Origin: Sva-07 sp963716095
GTDB lineage: Bacteria; Actinomycetota; Acidimicrobiia; Acidimicrobiales; Ilumatobacteraceae
Reading direction: 5' to 3'
DNA length: 64,000 nucleotides
Assembly: GCA_963716095.1 (NCBI GenBank)
Contig: CAVQSV010000003.1
Span: forward strand, 1 to 64,000
This document shows, piece after piece, positions 26,817 to 36,407 of the stretch. Below the pieces are notes generated by a model that worked only from the letters and a program-made list of their open reading frames with translations, searched no databases and was not told the origin of the DNA. Made by a program: the position numbers and the translations under genes. Positions within the stretch are counted from its first letter, which is position 1. Each line of letters starts with the position of its first letter.

Positions 26817-28970
26817 CTAGCGGTGGACGCTGACGGTCACGGCTCCTGCGTCGCCGGCGTGGCGTCCGACGTCGACGGTGTACTCCCCGGGCTCGGTCAC
26901 CCAGTCGCCGTCGACACGAACGTCCAGCATCGGCCAGTCGAGTTCGATCTCGACCTCCGCCGTCGCTCCGGGATCGACCAGCACTCGGGCGAACCCGATC
27001 AGGCGTCGACGCGGGCGGTCCCAATCGCTGCGCTCAGCCCCTGCGTGCGCGAACACCACCGACCGCAGCGGGCGCTCGGTCGGGTTGTGGACCGAGGCTG
27101 ACACCGTCGCGTCGTCGACGAGGTGCGCCCCGACGATGTCGACCGACCCCCACCCCAAACCGAACCCGAACGGAAAGTGGGCGACGTGACCGTCGCGGTC
27201 GATCTTCCACTGGCCATGAAACAGGTCGTAGGTGATCTCGGTCGCGTCACGGTCGAAGTGGGGCAGGTGATCTGCGTCGACGGGGATCGCGAACGGGAGT
27301 CGGCCGGCAGGTTCGGCGTCGCCGCTCAGCACGTCAGCGAGCGCTGCACCGCCCTCGACGCCGGAGTACCAGGTCACCAGCGTCGCAGCGACGCTGTCGA
27401 TCCACGGCATCATCACCGCCGAGCCGCACTGCACGACGACGACCACCCGATCGTGTCGGGCAGCCGCTGCGGCGATCAACGCTTCGTCGTCGCTGGACAG
27501 TCGCAGCGAGGACCGGTCGCCGCCGGGGGCCATCCGCCCGCCGTCGTCGCCGGCGTCACCGGACGTGCCCGGCTCATGACCCGGCGGCGGCTCGTAGGAG
27601 GCCGCAGATCCGAGTTCGGGGTGGTCGATCGCCGGAAACAGATCGCCGACGAGCGCGGCGGTTCCCTCGTTGTCGATGAACTCGCCCTCGTCGTCCTTGG
27701 TGTAGCCGACGACGACCACCACCAGGTCGGCGTCGTCCACGATCGAAGGGTCCCCGTCATCGTGGACGACGTCGTCGAAAGTGGCACGCAACCCGTCGAG
27801 CGCGGTGACAACCAGCGACGAGTGGACGTCGCTCGAGCCGCCGTCACCGAGGTTCCGCATCGCGGCCAGTCGGCCCAGGACGGCGACACGACGCACGGCC
27901 GACGGGTCGACCGGCAGCAACGGTGCACCGTCGACCGACTGGTTGCGCAGCAGCACGGTCGCCGTCGCCGCCGCCTCGCGGGCCAGCGATCGATGCGCCG
28001 TCGAACCGACGACGGAGATCGGCGGCGACCGGTCGAACACGGCGGCGAAGCGCAACAGCGTGGACAGGATCCGTACGACCGCCACGTCGACGTCGGCCTC
28101 GGCGATCGAGCCGGCGGCGAGCGCGTCGCGCAGCGCCAGCTCGCGCTGCTGACGAAACGGCATCTCGATGTCGAGGCCGGCAGTGACCGACTCGACCGGA
28201 TCACGGAGACCGAAGATGAAGTCCGAGATGACGAAGCCGTCCCACCCCCACTCGTCGCGCAAGATCGACGTGAGCAGCGTCTCGTTCTCGCCGCACCACT
28301 CGCCGTTGACCGAGTTGTAGGCGCTCATCACCGACGCCACACCCGCGTCGGCCACACGGCGAAAGTGCGGCAGGTACACCTCGTGCAGGGCCCGTTCGTC
28401 GACGGTCACGTCGACGGAGAAGCGTGCGTTCTCCATCGAGTTGAGCGCGAAGTGCTTCATGCACGCCATCACGTGGCGCTGGAGGCCCGACGTGAACGCT
28501 GTCGCCAGTGCGCCGACATGGTGCGGATCTTCGCCGTAGGTCTCCTGCGCCCTCCCCCACGCCGGATGGCGCAGCAGGTTCATGCACACCGCCCCGGTGT
28601 AGGTGGCTCCGCTGGCGCGCAGTTCGGCGCCGATCGCATCGCCGATCCGCTCCTCGAGCTCCGGATCGAACGTTGCACCACGCGCCATGCTCACCGGAAA
28701 CGCGGTCGCGTCACCGACGACGCAGCCCCGGGGCCCGTCGGCGAAGTCGATCCCCGGGATCCCCAGGCGATCGACGTGCGCCGCCGGCCAGGGATGGGTG
28801 TAGTAGCCACCTGCGGTCATGTCGAACAGCCCCGGCCAGAAGGGCGTGTCGCCATCGAGGCACCCGAGTCGCTCCTCGAGTGTCATCTGTGCGACGAGCC
28901 CCGCTGCCTCGGCGTGGTGGTCGGCCCCGGCGCGAACCCGGCCGGCGGCGGCGTCGAATGGCGTTGACAT
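26817..28970 (-). CDS. Glycoside hydrolase family 3 (beta-glucosidase-like)
   Basis: 717 residues. The N-terminal TIM barrel has MTLEERLGCLDG, DGPRGCVV, NLLRHPAWGRAQETYGEDP, the Lys-His pair CMKHFALNSMENARF, and the nucleophile Asp in GFVISDFIFGLRD. The second domain (about 330-600) has LLRNQ, VAVLG and the usual loop region. An acidic insertion with Gly/Asp/Pro (GHEPGTSGDAGDDGGRM) leads into PAGRLPFAIP. A fibronectin-III-like C-terminus ends it (EYTVDVGRHAG). No signal peptide is visible, so it should be cytoplasmic. Start at 28970 (STPFDAAAGRVRAG). It is divergent from the aminotransferase operon. Confidence 0.9.
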   Translation of the reverse strand: MSTPFDAAAGRVRAGADHHAEAAGLVAQMTLEERLGCLDGDTPFWPGLFDMTAGGYYTHPWPAAHVDRLGIPGIDFADGPRGCVVGDATAFPVSMARGATFDPELEERIGDAIGAELRASGATYTGAVCMNLLRHPAWGRAQETYGEDPHHVGALATAFTSGLQRHVMACMKHFALNSMENARFSVDVTVDERALHEVYLPHFRRVADAGVASVMSAYNSVNGEWCGENETLLTSILRDEWGWDGFVISDFIFGLRDPVESVTAGLDIEMPFRQQRELALRDALAAGSIAEADVDVAVVRILSTLLRFAAVFDRSPPISVVGSTAHRSLAREAAATATVLLRNQSVDGAPLLPVDPSAVRRVAVLGRLAAMRNLGDGGSSDVHSSLVVTALDGLRATFDDVVHDDGDPSIVDDADLVVVVVGYTKDDEGEFIDNEGTAALVGDLFPAIDHPELGSAASYEPPPGHEPGTSGDAGDDGGRMAPGGDRSSLRLSSDDEALIAAAAARHDRVVVVVQCGSAVMMPWIDSVAATLVTWYSGVEGGAALADVLSGDAEPAGRLPFAIPVDADHLPHFDRDATEITYDLFHGQWKIDRDGHVAHFPFGFGLGWGSVDIVGAHLVDDATVSASVHNPTERPLRSVVFAHAGAERSDWDRPRRRLIGFARVLVDPGATAEVEIELDWPMLDVRVDGDWVTEPGEYTVDVGRHAGDAGAVTVSVHR

Positions 28971-29037
28971 CACCCGACGATGCCACAAGACGGTGTCTGG
29001 AGCGGGCACAACCGCCACCAGCTGCCAGACTGCGACG

Positions 29038-30249
29038 ATGCCAGGCGCCTTCCTCCACCCGTTCGCGAAACCCACACGCGAGCAGTTCATCACCATCACC
29101 CGAGGTGAGGGCGCCCTGCTGTGGGATGGTGATGGCAACGAACTCGTCGACTCGATGGCCGGGCTCTGGTACTGCCAGGTCGGCCACGGCCGGCGCGAGA
29201 TCGCCGACGCCGTCGCCCGCCAGATCGCCACACTCGAGACGTACTCGTGCTTCGACCCGTTCACCCATGAACCCGCAGAAGCGCTCGCCGAACGGATCAC
29301 CACCCTCACGACGATCCCCGACGCCCGGGTCTTCTTCACCGGATCGGGATCCGAGGCGATCGACACGGTGATGAAGCTCGCTCGGCTCGCGCACGTCCAA
29401 GCGGGCCACCCCGAACGACGCCTGATCATCTCGCGAGTTCGCGGCTACCACGGCACCAACTACGGCGGCACGAGCGCACAGGGAATCGCACCCAACCGAG
29501 ACGGCTACGGCGAACTCCTCGCCGACGTCGTGCAGGTCGCGAGCGACGACATCGAGGCCCTCTCGCTGCTGATGTCCGAGAACGCCGACCGGGTCGCGGC
29601 GGTCGTCACCGAGCCGGTGCAGGGTGCGGGTGGCGTCTTCCCACCGACCGACGGCTACCTCGCCGAAACCCGGCGACTGTGCGACCAGTACGGCGCATTC
29701 TTGATCTTCGACGAGGTCATCACCGGCTTCGGTCGGCTCGGGACCTGGTTTGCTGCTGAGCACTACGGCGTCACACCTGACCTGACGACGTTCGCGAAAG
29801 GGGTCACCTCCGGCTACCTGCCACTCGGCGGGGTCGTCATCGGGCCGAAGGTACGCGAGGCGCTCGAGGCCGACCCCGAGTTCATCCTCCGTCACGGGTA
29901 CACCTACTCCGGGCACGCCGCCGCCTGCGTCGCTGCGTCGGTCAACCTCGACATCATCGAACGCGAAGGCCTGCTCGACGGCGTCGTCAAGATGGGCGAG
30001 CGACTCGAGAGCGGTCTTCGTTCGCTCGAAGCCGACGGCGCGTTCGATCACCTCCGCAGCGAGATCGCGGTGTTCGCGGCAGGGCTTCGACCCGACCAGA
30101 ACGCGATGGTGGTACGCGACCGGATGCTCGAACTCGGAGTGATCACCCGGGCCATCGGCACCGACACCATCACGTTCTGTCCGCCGTTCGTGACCACCGA
30201 CGAGCACGTCGACCGCATCGTCGACGCGCTCGCCACTGCGCTGCAGTAG
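29038..30249 (+). CDS. Class III (omega) aminotransferase
   Basis: 403 residues, PLP enzyme moving an amino group from an omega-amine or amino acid to a keto acid such as pyruvate. Motifs: MAGLWYCQVGHGRREIADA, FFTGSGSEAIDTVMKLAR, VRGYHGTNYGGTSAQGI, EPVQGAGGVFPP, the Asp of LIFDEVITGFGRLG, and the Schiff-base Lys254 in TTFAKGVTSGYLPLGG. HGYTYSGHAAACVAAS also fits. The amine donor is not predictable. The sulfatase gene starts 4 bases after its stop. Confidence 0.9.
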   Translation: MPGAFLHPFAKPTREQFITITRGEGALLWDGDGNELVDSMAGLWYCQVGHGRREIADAVARQIATLETYSCFDPFTHEPAEALAERITTLTTIPDARVFFTGSGSEAIDTVMKLARLAHVQAGHPERRLIISRVRGYHGTNYGGTSAQGIAPNRDGYGELLADVVQVASDDIEALSLLMSENADRVAAVVTEPVQGAGGVFPPTDGYLAETRRLCDQYGAFLIFDEVITGFGRLGTWFAAEHYGVTPDLTTFAKGVTSGYLPLGGVVIGPKVREALEADPEFILRHGYTYSGHAAACVAASVNLDIIEREGLLDGVVKMGERLESGLRSLEADGAFDHLRSEIAVFAAGLRPDQNAMVVRDRMLELGVITRAIGTDTITFCPPFVTTDEHVDRIVDALATALQ

Positions 30250-30253
30250 CCCG

Positions 30254-31717
30254 ATGGGGTCGCCGAACTTCGTCTTCTTCATGCCCGATCAGCTGCGCGC
30301 CGACGCAGTGGGGTGTTTCGGGAGTTCAGTCGCGAAGACACCCAACATCGACGCACTCGCAGCACGCGGGGTCAAGTTCGACGATGCGTGGGCACAGCAC
30401 CCGGTGTGCGGCCCCAGTCGCGTGTCGCTGCTGACCGGCTGGTATCCACACGTCGCGGGCCACCGGACCCTCACCAATCTGATCGAGGACCACGAGCCCA
30501 ACCTGTTCAAGACGCTGCGCACCGCGGGGTACAACGTGGCGATCGCCGGCGACCGCGGCGACGTGTTCGCCCCTGGTGTCACCGAGGCCAGCTCCGACAT
30601 GTGCGGGTTCCTCGAACCACCCGACCGAACCGCCTCGATCGAACGGTGGACCTCGCCGTTCCCCGACGACCACCGGCTCCACCGAGCGATGTACTTCGGC
30701 GAGACCGGCACGGCCGACTCGGTCGACTTCGACGAGGCCACGGTGCGCACCGCTGAACGATGGCTGCACGACCATTCGCCGGACGACCGACCATGGGCAC
30801 TGTGGGTTCCTCTGATCTTCCCGCATCCGCCCTTCACGGTGGAGGAACCGTGGTTCTCACTCCACGATCGCTCCGACATGCCGCTCCCGATCGCCCGCGC
30901 CGACGGCGACGGCAAGGCCGGATTCATGGAGGCCTACCGGGACATCTACGGCTGGGGTGACCTCACCGACGACGACGCCCGCGAGATCGCTGCGACGTAC
31001 CACGGCATGGTGAGCAGGGTCGACGACCAACTGGGTCGCATCGTCGCGGCCATCGAGGCGATCGGCGCCACCGACGACACCGTGGTGGTGTTCCTCACCG
31101 ATCACGGCGAGTACCTCGGCGACTTCGGCCTGGTCGAGAAGTGGCCATCGGGGCTCGATCCCTGCATCCTCCGCAATCCGCTCATCATCGCCGGCGCCGA
31201 TCTGCCGGCCGGCCGCGTCGTCGATCGACCGGTCGAGCTGGTCGATGTGCTCCCCACCGTGTGCGACCTGGCCGGCACCGAACCGCAGCACACGCACTTC
31301 GGGCGCAGCTTGCTCCCGGCGATTGCGGACCCCAGCGAGCTTCACCGCGAGTTCGCCTGCTCCGAGGGTGGATTCCGGGTCAGCGACGACCATCTGCTGG
31401 AGCAAGCCGGCTTCATCTACGAGGCCAAGGCACGCCTGCAGCGCGAGCGACCGGAACTCGTCGGCACTGCGATGTCGCTGCGCACACCGACGCACACCTA
31501 CGTGCACCGGCGCTACGAGTCCGACGAGTTCTACGACCGAGTGGCAGACCCCGACGAGACCACCAACCTGATCGGACGGGCGGACGATCTCGACGTGCAA
31601 CAGGAACTGCTCGGCCTGCTGCTCGGCTGGCTCGCCGACACCTCCGACGTCATCCCGTGGGACGCGAATCCACGGCGTCCGGAGATCGCACACGGCCCAC
31701 GCCCGGTCGAGACCTGA
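30254..31717 (+). CDS. Type I sulfatase (alkaline-phosphatase fold)
   Basis: 487 residues, cytoplasmic by lack of a signal peptide. FVFFMPDQLRADAVGCFG carries the first metal-binding Asp. VCGPSRVSLLTG contains Cys52 in the C-x-P-S-R motif, which is oxidised to formylglycine in active sulfatases. VVVFLTDHGEYLGDFGLVEKW supplies the later metal ligands. Substrate class is open: choline-sulfatase-like, carbohydrate-sulfate or phosphonate-ester enzymes share these motifs. It sits in an operon with an aminotransferase and a VOC protein and opposite a GH3 glycosidase, so a sulfated or amino sugar compound is a reasonable guess. Confidence 0.88.
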   Translation: MGSPNFVFFMPDQLRADAVGCFGSSVAKTPNIDALAARGVKFDDAWAQHPVCGPSRVSLLTGWYPHVAGHRTLTNLIEDHEPNLFKTLRTAGYNVAIAGDRGDVFAPGVTEASSDMCGFLEPPDRTASIERWTSPFPDDHRLHRAMYFGETGTADSVDFDEATVRTAERWLHDHSPDDRPWALWVPLIFPHPPFTVEEPWFSLHDRSDMPLPIARADGDGKAGFMEAYRDIYGWGDLTDDDAREIAATYHGMVSRVDDQLGRIVAAIEAIGATDDTVVVFLTDHGEYLGDFGLVEKWPSGLDPCILRNPLIIAGADLPAGRVVDRPVELVDVLPTVCDLAGTEPQHTHFGRSLLPAIADPSELHREFACSEGGFRVSDDHLLEQAGFIYEAKARLQRERPELVGTAMSLRTPTHTYVHRRYESDEFYDRVADPDETTNLIGRADDLDVQQELLGLLLGWLADTSDVIPWDANPRRPEIAHGPRPVET

Positions 31718-31737
31718 GGCCGACTAGGTTCGGCCAC

Positions 31738-32196
31738 GTGGCAGGACTTCCCCGTTGGACCCATCTGGCGCTGTCGGTCACCGACATCGACGCCATGATC
31801 GACTGGTACACCACGTACACCCCGCTGCAGTTGCTGGTGCGACGCGAGGACGACCACGGCTACGGAGCGTGGCTCGGCCACCCTGACGCTCCCGACGCGC
31901 CGTTCATCTTGGTGTTCGCCCAGTTCTTCGCCGGCCACGAACCCGACAAGGGTGCAAAGCCCACGCCACTCGGCTCGTTCGCCCACCTCGGCTTCGAGGT
32001 CGCCGAACGCAGCGACATCGACGACATCGCAGCCGTCGCCGAGGAGGGTGGCTGGCTGGCCACTCCCCCGCTCCAGCTGCCTCACCCGATCGGCTACATC
32101 TGCATGGTCCGTGATCCCGACGGCAACACCGTCGAGTTCTCACACGACCAGGGCGTGTACGAGTTCGCCCAGGAGCACTTCACCCGCGAATCGTGA
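31738..32196 (+). CDS. Glyoxalase/VOC superfamily protein
   Basis: 152 residues with two beta-alpha-beta-beta-beta modules. RWTHLALSVTDIDAMIDWYTTYTPLQLLVRRED is the first (metal His in THLAL), and FAHLGFEVAERSDIDDIAAVAEEGG plus YICMVRDPDGNTVEFSHDQG the second (His in AHLGF, Glu in VEFS). That gives a plausible metal site. The start is the GTG at 31738, 20 bases after the sulfatase stop. The reaction is unknown. It ends 21 bases before the convergent uvrC. Confidence 0.85.
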   Translation: MAGLPRWTHLALSVTDIDAMIDWYTTYTPLQLLVRREDDHGYGAWLGHPDAPDAPFILVFAQFFAGHEPDKGAKPTPLGSFAHLGFEVAERSDIDDIAAVAEEGGWLATPPLQLPHPIGYICMVRDPDGNTVEFSHDQGVYEFAQEHFTRES

Positions 32197-32217
32197 TGCC
32201 GGTCGAGTGACCGGCGC

Positions 32218-34120
32218 TCACGGGGCGGCGTGGAACTTCTCGTACACGGCAGCGGCGACAGCGTCGGGGAGAAACGACAGCGCCTGCAGCTCGTCGAGCT
32301 CGGCGCGTTCGACGGCGTTCACCCCACCGAATTCCTTGAGGAGCCGCTTCTTGCGAGCTTCGCCGAGACCGGCGATCCCGTCGAGCGCGCTCGGTGGTCA
32401 TCCGCTTGCTGCGACGCTCGCGATGGAACGTGTTGGCGAAGCGGTGTGCTTCGTCGCGGATGCGCTGCAGCATGAACAGCGCTTCGCTTCCACGTGGGAT
32501 CTCCACCGCCTGCGAACGGCCCGGAACGAAGACCTCCTCGAAGCGTTTGGCCAGGCCCGCCACGGGGATCTCGTCGGCGAGTTCCAGTTCGTCGACCACT
32601 CTCTTCGCCGCGTTGAGCTGGCCTTTGCCGCCATCGACCAGCAGCAGTTGTGGCGGGTAGGCGAACTTGCCGGGTTTGTCGCCGCGCTCGTTGACCGGGC
32701 GGTCGCGTTCGTCGAGGTATGCCTGCAGGCGCCGTCGTACCACCTCGGCCATCGCTGCGACGTCGTCGCTGGCACCCACCTCGCCGCCGGCCTCCTCCCC
32801 AGCACCGACGGTGTTGACCTTGAACCGCCGATACTCGCGCTTGTTCGGCAGACCGTCCTCGAGCACCACCATCGAGCCGACGTAATCGGTGCCCTGCAAG
32901 TGGGCCATGTCGTAGCACTCGATCCGAAGTGGGGCTTCGGGAAGGGACAGGTGATCCTGCAGTTCGGTGAGCGCACGGCTGCGGGTGTTGTGATCGCTCG
33001 CCCGGCGGAGACGATGCCGGGTGAACTCGTCCTTGGCGTTGCGCGTCACCGTTTCCAACAGTGCGCGCTTGTCGCCGCGCTGCGGCACACGCACCTGCAC
33101 CTTCGAGCCGCGCCCCATCGAGAGCCACTCCTCGTAGGTCGTGAGATCGTCGGCGTCGTAGGGCACCAGGACCTGTTTCGGCACGCCGAGGATCGGCTCC
33201 TCGCCGTACATCGACTCGATGATCCGGTCGATCAACTTGCCGGGTGTCAGCTCCTCCACCTTGTCGAGGATGAACCCCTTTCGCCCCACCACCCGACCCC
33301 GCCGGACGTAGAACACCTGCACCGACGCCTCCAGCTCGTCCTCGGCAATGCCGATCACATCGAGATCCTCGCTGCGATCGGCAACCATCTGCTGCTTCTC
33401 GATCGCCTTGCGTACTGCGGTGAGACGGTCGCGGAAGCGGGCCGCGCGCTCGAACTCGAGACCGGTCGCAGCCCGCTGCATGTCGGCTTCGAGACGGTCG
33501 ACGATCTCGTCGGTGTCGCCGTCGAGGAAGTCGATCAGCTCGTTGACGAGCTCTTTGTAGGCGGCCGGCTCGATCTCGCCGACACACGGTCCTGCGCACT
33601 TCTCGATGTGGAACAGCAGACATGGTCGCCCGAGGCGTTCGTGCTGGGTGAACTTGTTCGGGCTGCACGTTCGGATCGGAAACGACCTCAACAAGAGGTC
33701 GAGGGTGTCGCGAATGGCGTAGGCGTGGGCGTACGGACCGAAGTAGCGGGTGCCCTTGCGCTTGCGGCCCCGCATCACCAACGCCCGTGGCCACTCGTCG
33801 TCGACGGTCACCGCCAGGAACGGATAGCTCTTGTCGTCGCGAAGGCGCACGTTGAAGCGAGGACGGTGCTCCTTGATCAACGAGTACTCGAGCATCAGCG
33901 CTTCGACCTCGTTGCGTACCGTCGTCCATTCGACCGACTCGGCGGTCTCGACCATCTGCGCCGTGCGCGGATGCAGGTTGCGCGGCGCCTGGAAGTAGTT
34001 CGACAGGCGCTGGCGGAGGTTCGACGCCTTGCCGACGTAGATCACACGACCTGTGCCATCTTTGAACTGATACGACCCGGGCAGCTCCGGAATCGTGCCG
34101 GCGGGGGGGCGTTTCACCAT
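32218..34120 (-). CDS. uvrC: Excinuclease ABC subunit C (one frameshift near the end)
   Basis: About 634 residues after repair. It makes both incisions in nucleotide-excision repair. GIY-YIG nuclease: LPGSYQFKDGTGRVIYVGKA. UVR motif binding UvrB: ATGLEFERAARFRDRLTAVRKAI. RNase-H-like nuclease: IECYDMAHLQGTDYVGSMVV and LLLVDGGKGQLNAA. The frame breaks near 32386 in GAGCGCGCTC. One added GC restores TTERALDGIAGLGEARKKRLLKEFG, the helix-hairpin-helix that DNA binding needs, and the stop at 32218. Unrepaired, the protein would lose that domain. uvrC is a housekeeping gene, so the break argues for a sequence error. Confidence 0.92.
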
Positions 34121-34198
34121 GGTGTCACGACGTTTTCCACCGGGCCAGCCACTTCATGACGTCTGAAGCATACGGACGGGCGGGTACCGTGATGCCCG

Positions 34199-35120
34199 AT
34201 GTCCGACCAGTTCGCCGCCATCTTCCGACGCCGCCCGAACGACGGCTGGTTCCGTGCGGGCCGCTACGACGTCACCACGACCGACATCCTGTGCGGGCTG
34301 TCGGTGCTGTCGATGTTTCTGTGGGGACTCTTCCGCGATGCGTGGGACCGGTTGTGGTTCGCCCCCGTACTCGTGCGCGACTTCGAAGTGTGGCGTCTCG
34401 TCACCTGGCCCATCGCCACCGAACCGGCGATCTGGCCATTGCTGGGCATCGTGTTCTTCTGGTTGTTCGGCCAGCAACTCGAATCGCTCTTCGGACGCGG
34501 CGAAGTTCGTCACGTGGGTGCTCGCGCTCACGATCGTGCCGGCGTTGATCCTCACGATCCTCGGACCACTGGGCGACAGCATCGACTTCATGATCCAGTT
34601 CGGGCTGAGCAATCTGTTCCTCGGCGGCATCTGGGTCTACGCCGCCACGTACCCCGGCGTGAAGTGGTTCGAGGTCGTCCCGCTGTGGGCGCTCGCTGCA
34701 GTGTTCACCGTGCTCAACCTGTTGCAGTTCACCGGCACCGGAGCAAACGGTCAGGTGATCTTCCTGCTCGTCTCGATCGGGGTGGCACTGGTGGCGGGGC
34801 GTTCGCTGGGCCTCGCAACCGGCTGGCCGATTCCGCACCTGCCCCTCGATGGGATCGGCACGGGCTCATCGGGGCGCTCGAAGCGCAAGTCGAAGCCAAA
34901 GCCCAAGCGGGCAGCTGGCCCGTCGCGGTCCGGTGGCGTCGTGCAGGGGCCGTGGAAGAACGCTCCGGCCCCAGCGCCGCCTCCTCCCCCACCGTCACCC
35001 GCCGACCAGATCGAACTCGATGCCCTCCTCGACAAGATCGGCGCCGACGGCATGGAGTCGCTCACGGGTGACGAGAAGAAGCGCCTGAACGACCTCAGCA
35101 AGCGCCTCCGCAACAACTGA
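34199..35120 (+). CDS. Rhomboid-like membrane protein, catalytic residues not seen (one frameshift)
   Basis: About 307 residues after repair, with six membrane helices (TDILCGLSVLSMFLWGLF, WPLLGIVFFWLFGQQLE, FVTWVLALTIVPALILTILG, NLFLGGIWVYAA, VPLWALAAVFTVLNLL, VIFLLVSIGVALVAG). Rhomboid-type markers: EVWRLVTWP, WLFGQQLESLFGR. The expected G-x-S-G serine is GLSN, and the histidine helix has Gln (GQVIFLL), so it may be an inactive rhomboid. A Pro-rich linker leads to a C-terminal helix pair (LDALLDKIGADGMESLTGDEKKRLNDLS), as in many actinobacterial rhomboids. The frame breaks near 34500. One added GC gives LFGRGAKFVTW. Confidence 0.75.
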
Positions 35121-35154
35121 CACCCGCCACCCACGTCCCCGGGCCCACCCCGAA

Positions 35155-35196
35155 GCGATGAGCGAACGCACCGGATACGGCCACTTCGCTCATCGC
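35155..35196. repeat. GCGATGAG palindrome, class 1, copy 2
   Basis: Perfect 12-bp arms GCGATGAGCGAA and TTCGCTCATCGC enclose an 18-base loop that has CCG-GATA-CGG. It is repeated 61 bases on, flanked by the same CCCCGAA on the left and CTCG on the right, which shows a recent tandem duplication. Confidence 0.8.
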
Positions 35197-35215
35197 CTCG
35201 CCTGACCACCCCGAA

Positions 35216-35257
35216 GCGATGAGCGAACGCACCGGATACGGCCACTTCGCTCATCGC
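35216..35257. repeat. GCGATGAG palindrome, class 1, copy 3
   Basis: Identical to copy 2 across all 42 bases, offset 61. The two lie between two genes on the same strand: the rhomboid-like gene end and the AbiEi/DUF559-like gene start. Confidence 0.8.
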
Positions 35258-35347
35258 CTCGTACAGGGTGGCGGGGCGAGCCAGGCGTACCGGTAGCGTC
35301 GACCTGGCCGACTCCCTCCGACGTCTTCCGAGATCAGGAGGTTCGAC

Positions 35348-36286
35348 GTGGCTCACCTCACGCCGCACGCACACGCAGTATTCGCTCGTCAACACGGCAC
35401 GGCATCGGTCGAGCAGTTGCTCGCAACCGGTCTCTCGCTGCGCGAGATCAGACACCTCCAGCGCGCCGGCGACATCGAACTCGTGCTGCGAGGCGCCTAC
35501 CGCACACCGAGCGCACCGATCACCCAGGAGAGTCGGAGCGCCGCGGTGTGTCTCGCCCGGCCTGACGTGGCGATCGCCGGCCCGACCGCTGGTCGGTTGT
35601 GGGGCTTGCGGCGCCTCCCGTTCGACCGCCGGATCCATGTCATTGCTCCTCGGGCGAGCCAGCCTGCGGCGGTGCGATGGGTCGTCCCCTACCGCACCGA
35701 CGCTCGCCACGATCGCGATGTGATCGAGCGCGGCGATGGCATCAGGATCACCTCGAGAGCACGCACGGTGTTCGATCTCGCCCGTTGGCTCGGCCCCGAC
35801 GATCTCCTCTCCGTGATCGAGCAGGTGGTCCACGACGGTCGGCTCGCCGACGACGACCTGCTGGCGGTGGCGGTCGACTGGCTCTCGCCCCAACGACCGT
35901 GGGTACGGCGCTTCCTTCACGCGCTCGATCGTCGACTTCCCGGCGGCCCGGCGGAGTCGCATCCCGAGGTGCGAGTGGCCAACGCGCTGCGCAGCGCAGG
36001 CGTGCACGGCCTCGTGCGCCAGCACGAGATCTACCTTCCCGGCTACGGCAGCGCCCGGTTCGACCTCGCCGTGCCGCACCTGCGTTGGGCGATCGAGGTC
36101 GACCTGCACCCCGCCCACCGCGAGTCGATCGGAATCGCGTCCGACCGGCGCCGGGACCATGCCGCCGCTGCGATCGGGTGGTCGACCTCGCGCATCGACG
36201 ACGACAGCTATGGGCACCGCTTCCACGAGACGATCGCCGACCTCGCCGCGTTCCACGCTCGACGTTCGCTCAGCGCCGCGAGCTGA
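35348..36286 (+). CDS. AbiEi-like N-terminus plus DUF559/VSR-like C-terminus
   Basis: 312 residues. The N-terminal 70 residues look like the winged-helix AbiEi antitoxin domain (HGTASVEQLLATGLSLREIRHLQRAGDIELVLRGAYRTPSAP in pieces). The middle has GPTAGRLWGLRRLP and RTVFDLARWLGPDDLLSVIEQVVHDG. The C-terminus resembles a DUF559/very-short-patch nuclease fold (ESHPEVRVANALRSAG, RFDLAVPHLRWAIEVDLHP, DRRRDHAAAAIGW), with a possible D-E-x-D metal site. Such proteins are abundant in Actinobacteria, often without a toxin gene, as here. The stop overlaps the next GCGATGAG palindrome. Confidence 0.75.
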   Translation: MAHLTPHAHAVFARQHGTASVEQLLATGLSLREIRHLQRAGDIELVLRGAYRTPSAPITQESRSAAVCLARPDVAIAGPTAGRLWGLRRLPFDRRIHVIAPRASQPAAVRWVVPYRTDARHDRDVIERGDGIRITSRARTVFDLARWLGPDDLLSVIEQVVHDGRLADDDLLAVAVDWLSPQRPWVRRFLHALDRRLPGGPAESHPEVRVANALRSAGVHGLVRQHEIYLPGYGSARFDLAVPHLRWAIEVDLHPAHRESIGIASDRRRDHAAAAIGWSTSRIDDDSYGHRFHETIADLAAFHARRSLSAAS

Positions 36287-36324
36287 TGAGCGAACGGACC
36301 GGATACGGCCACTTCGCTCATCGC
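36285..36324. repeat. GCGATGAG palindrome, class 1, copy 4
   Basis: GATGAGCGAA and TTCGCTCATC arms with the conserved loop (GGACCGGATACGGCCAC). Its first bases are part of the stop codon of the AbiEi/DUF559-like gene. It lies between the convergent ends of that gene and uvrA. Confidence 0.8.
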
Positions 36325-36346
36325 TCGCCCGGTGCCCGCCCCACCG

Positions 36347-36385
36347 GTGAGCGAACGGACCGGATACGGCCACTTCGCTCATCGC
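36347..36385. repeat. GCGATGAG palindrome, class 1, copy 5
   Basis: A second copy 62 bases after copy 4, with left arm GTGAGCGAA and right arm TTCGCTCATCGC. The loop is identical to copy 4. With copies 2 and 3 it shows that the element tends to double at about 61-62 bases. Confidence 0.8.
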
Positions 36386-36407
36386 TCGCCCGGTGCCGAC
36401 GGGTCGC

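Noticed and set aside
35155..36385. Repeated 42-base units as a CRISPR array
   Set aside because: The repeats occur in twos, are strong palindromes, have short similar spacers and no cas genes, and recur singly across 43 kb.
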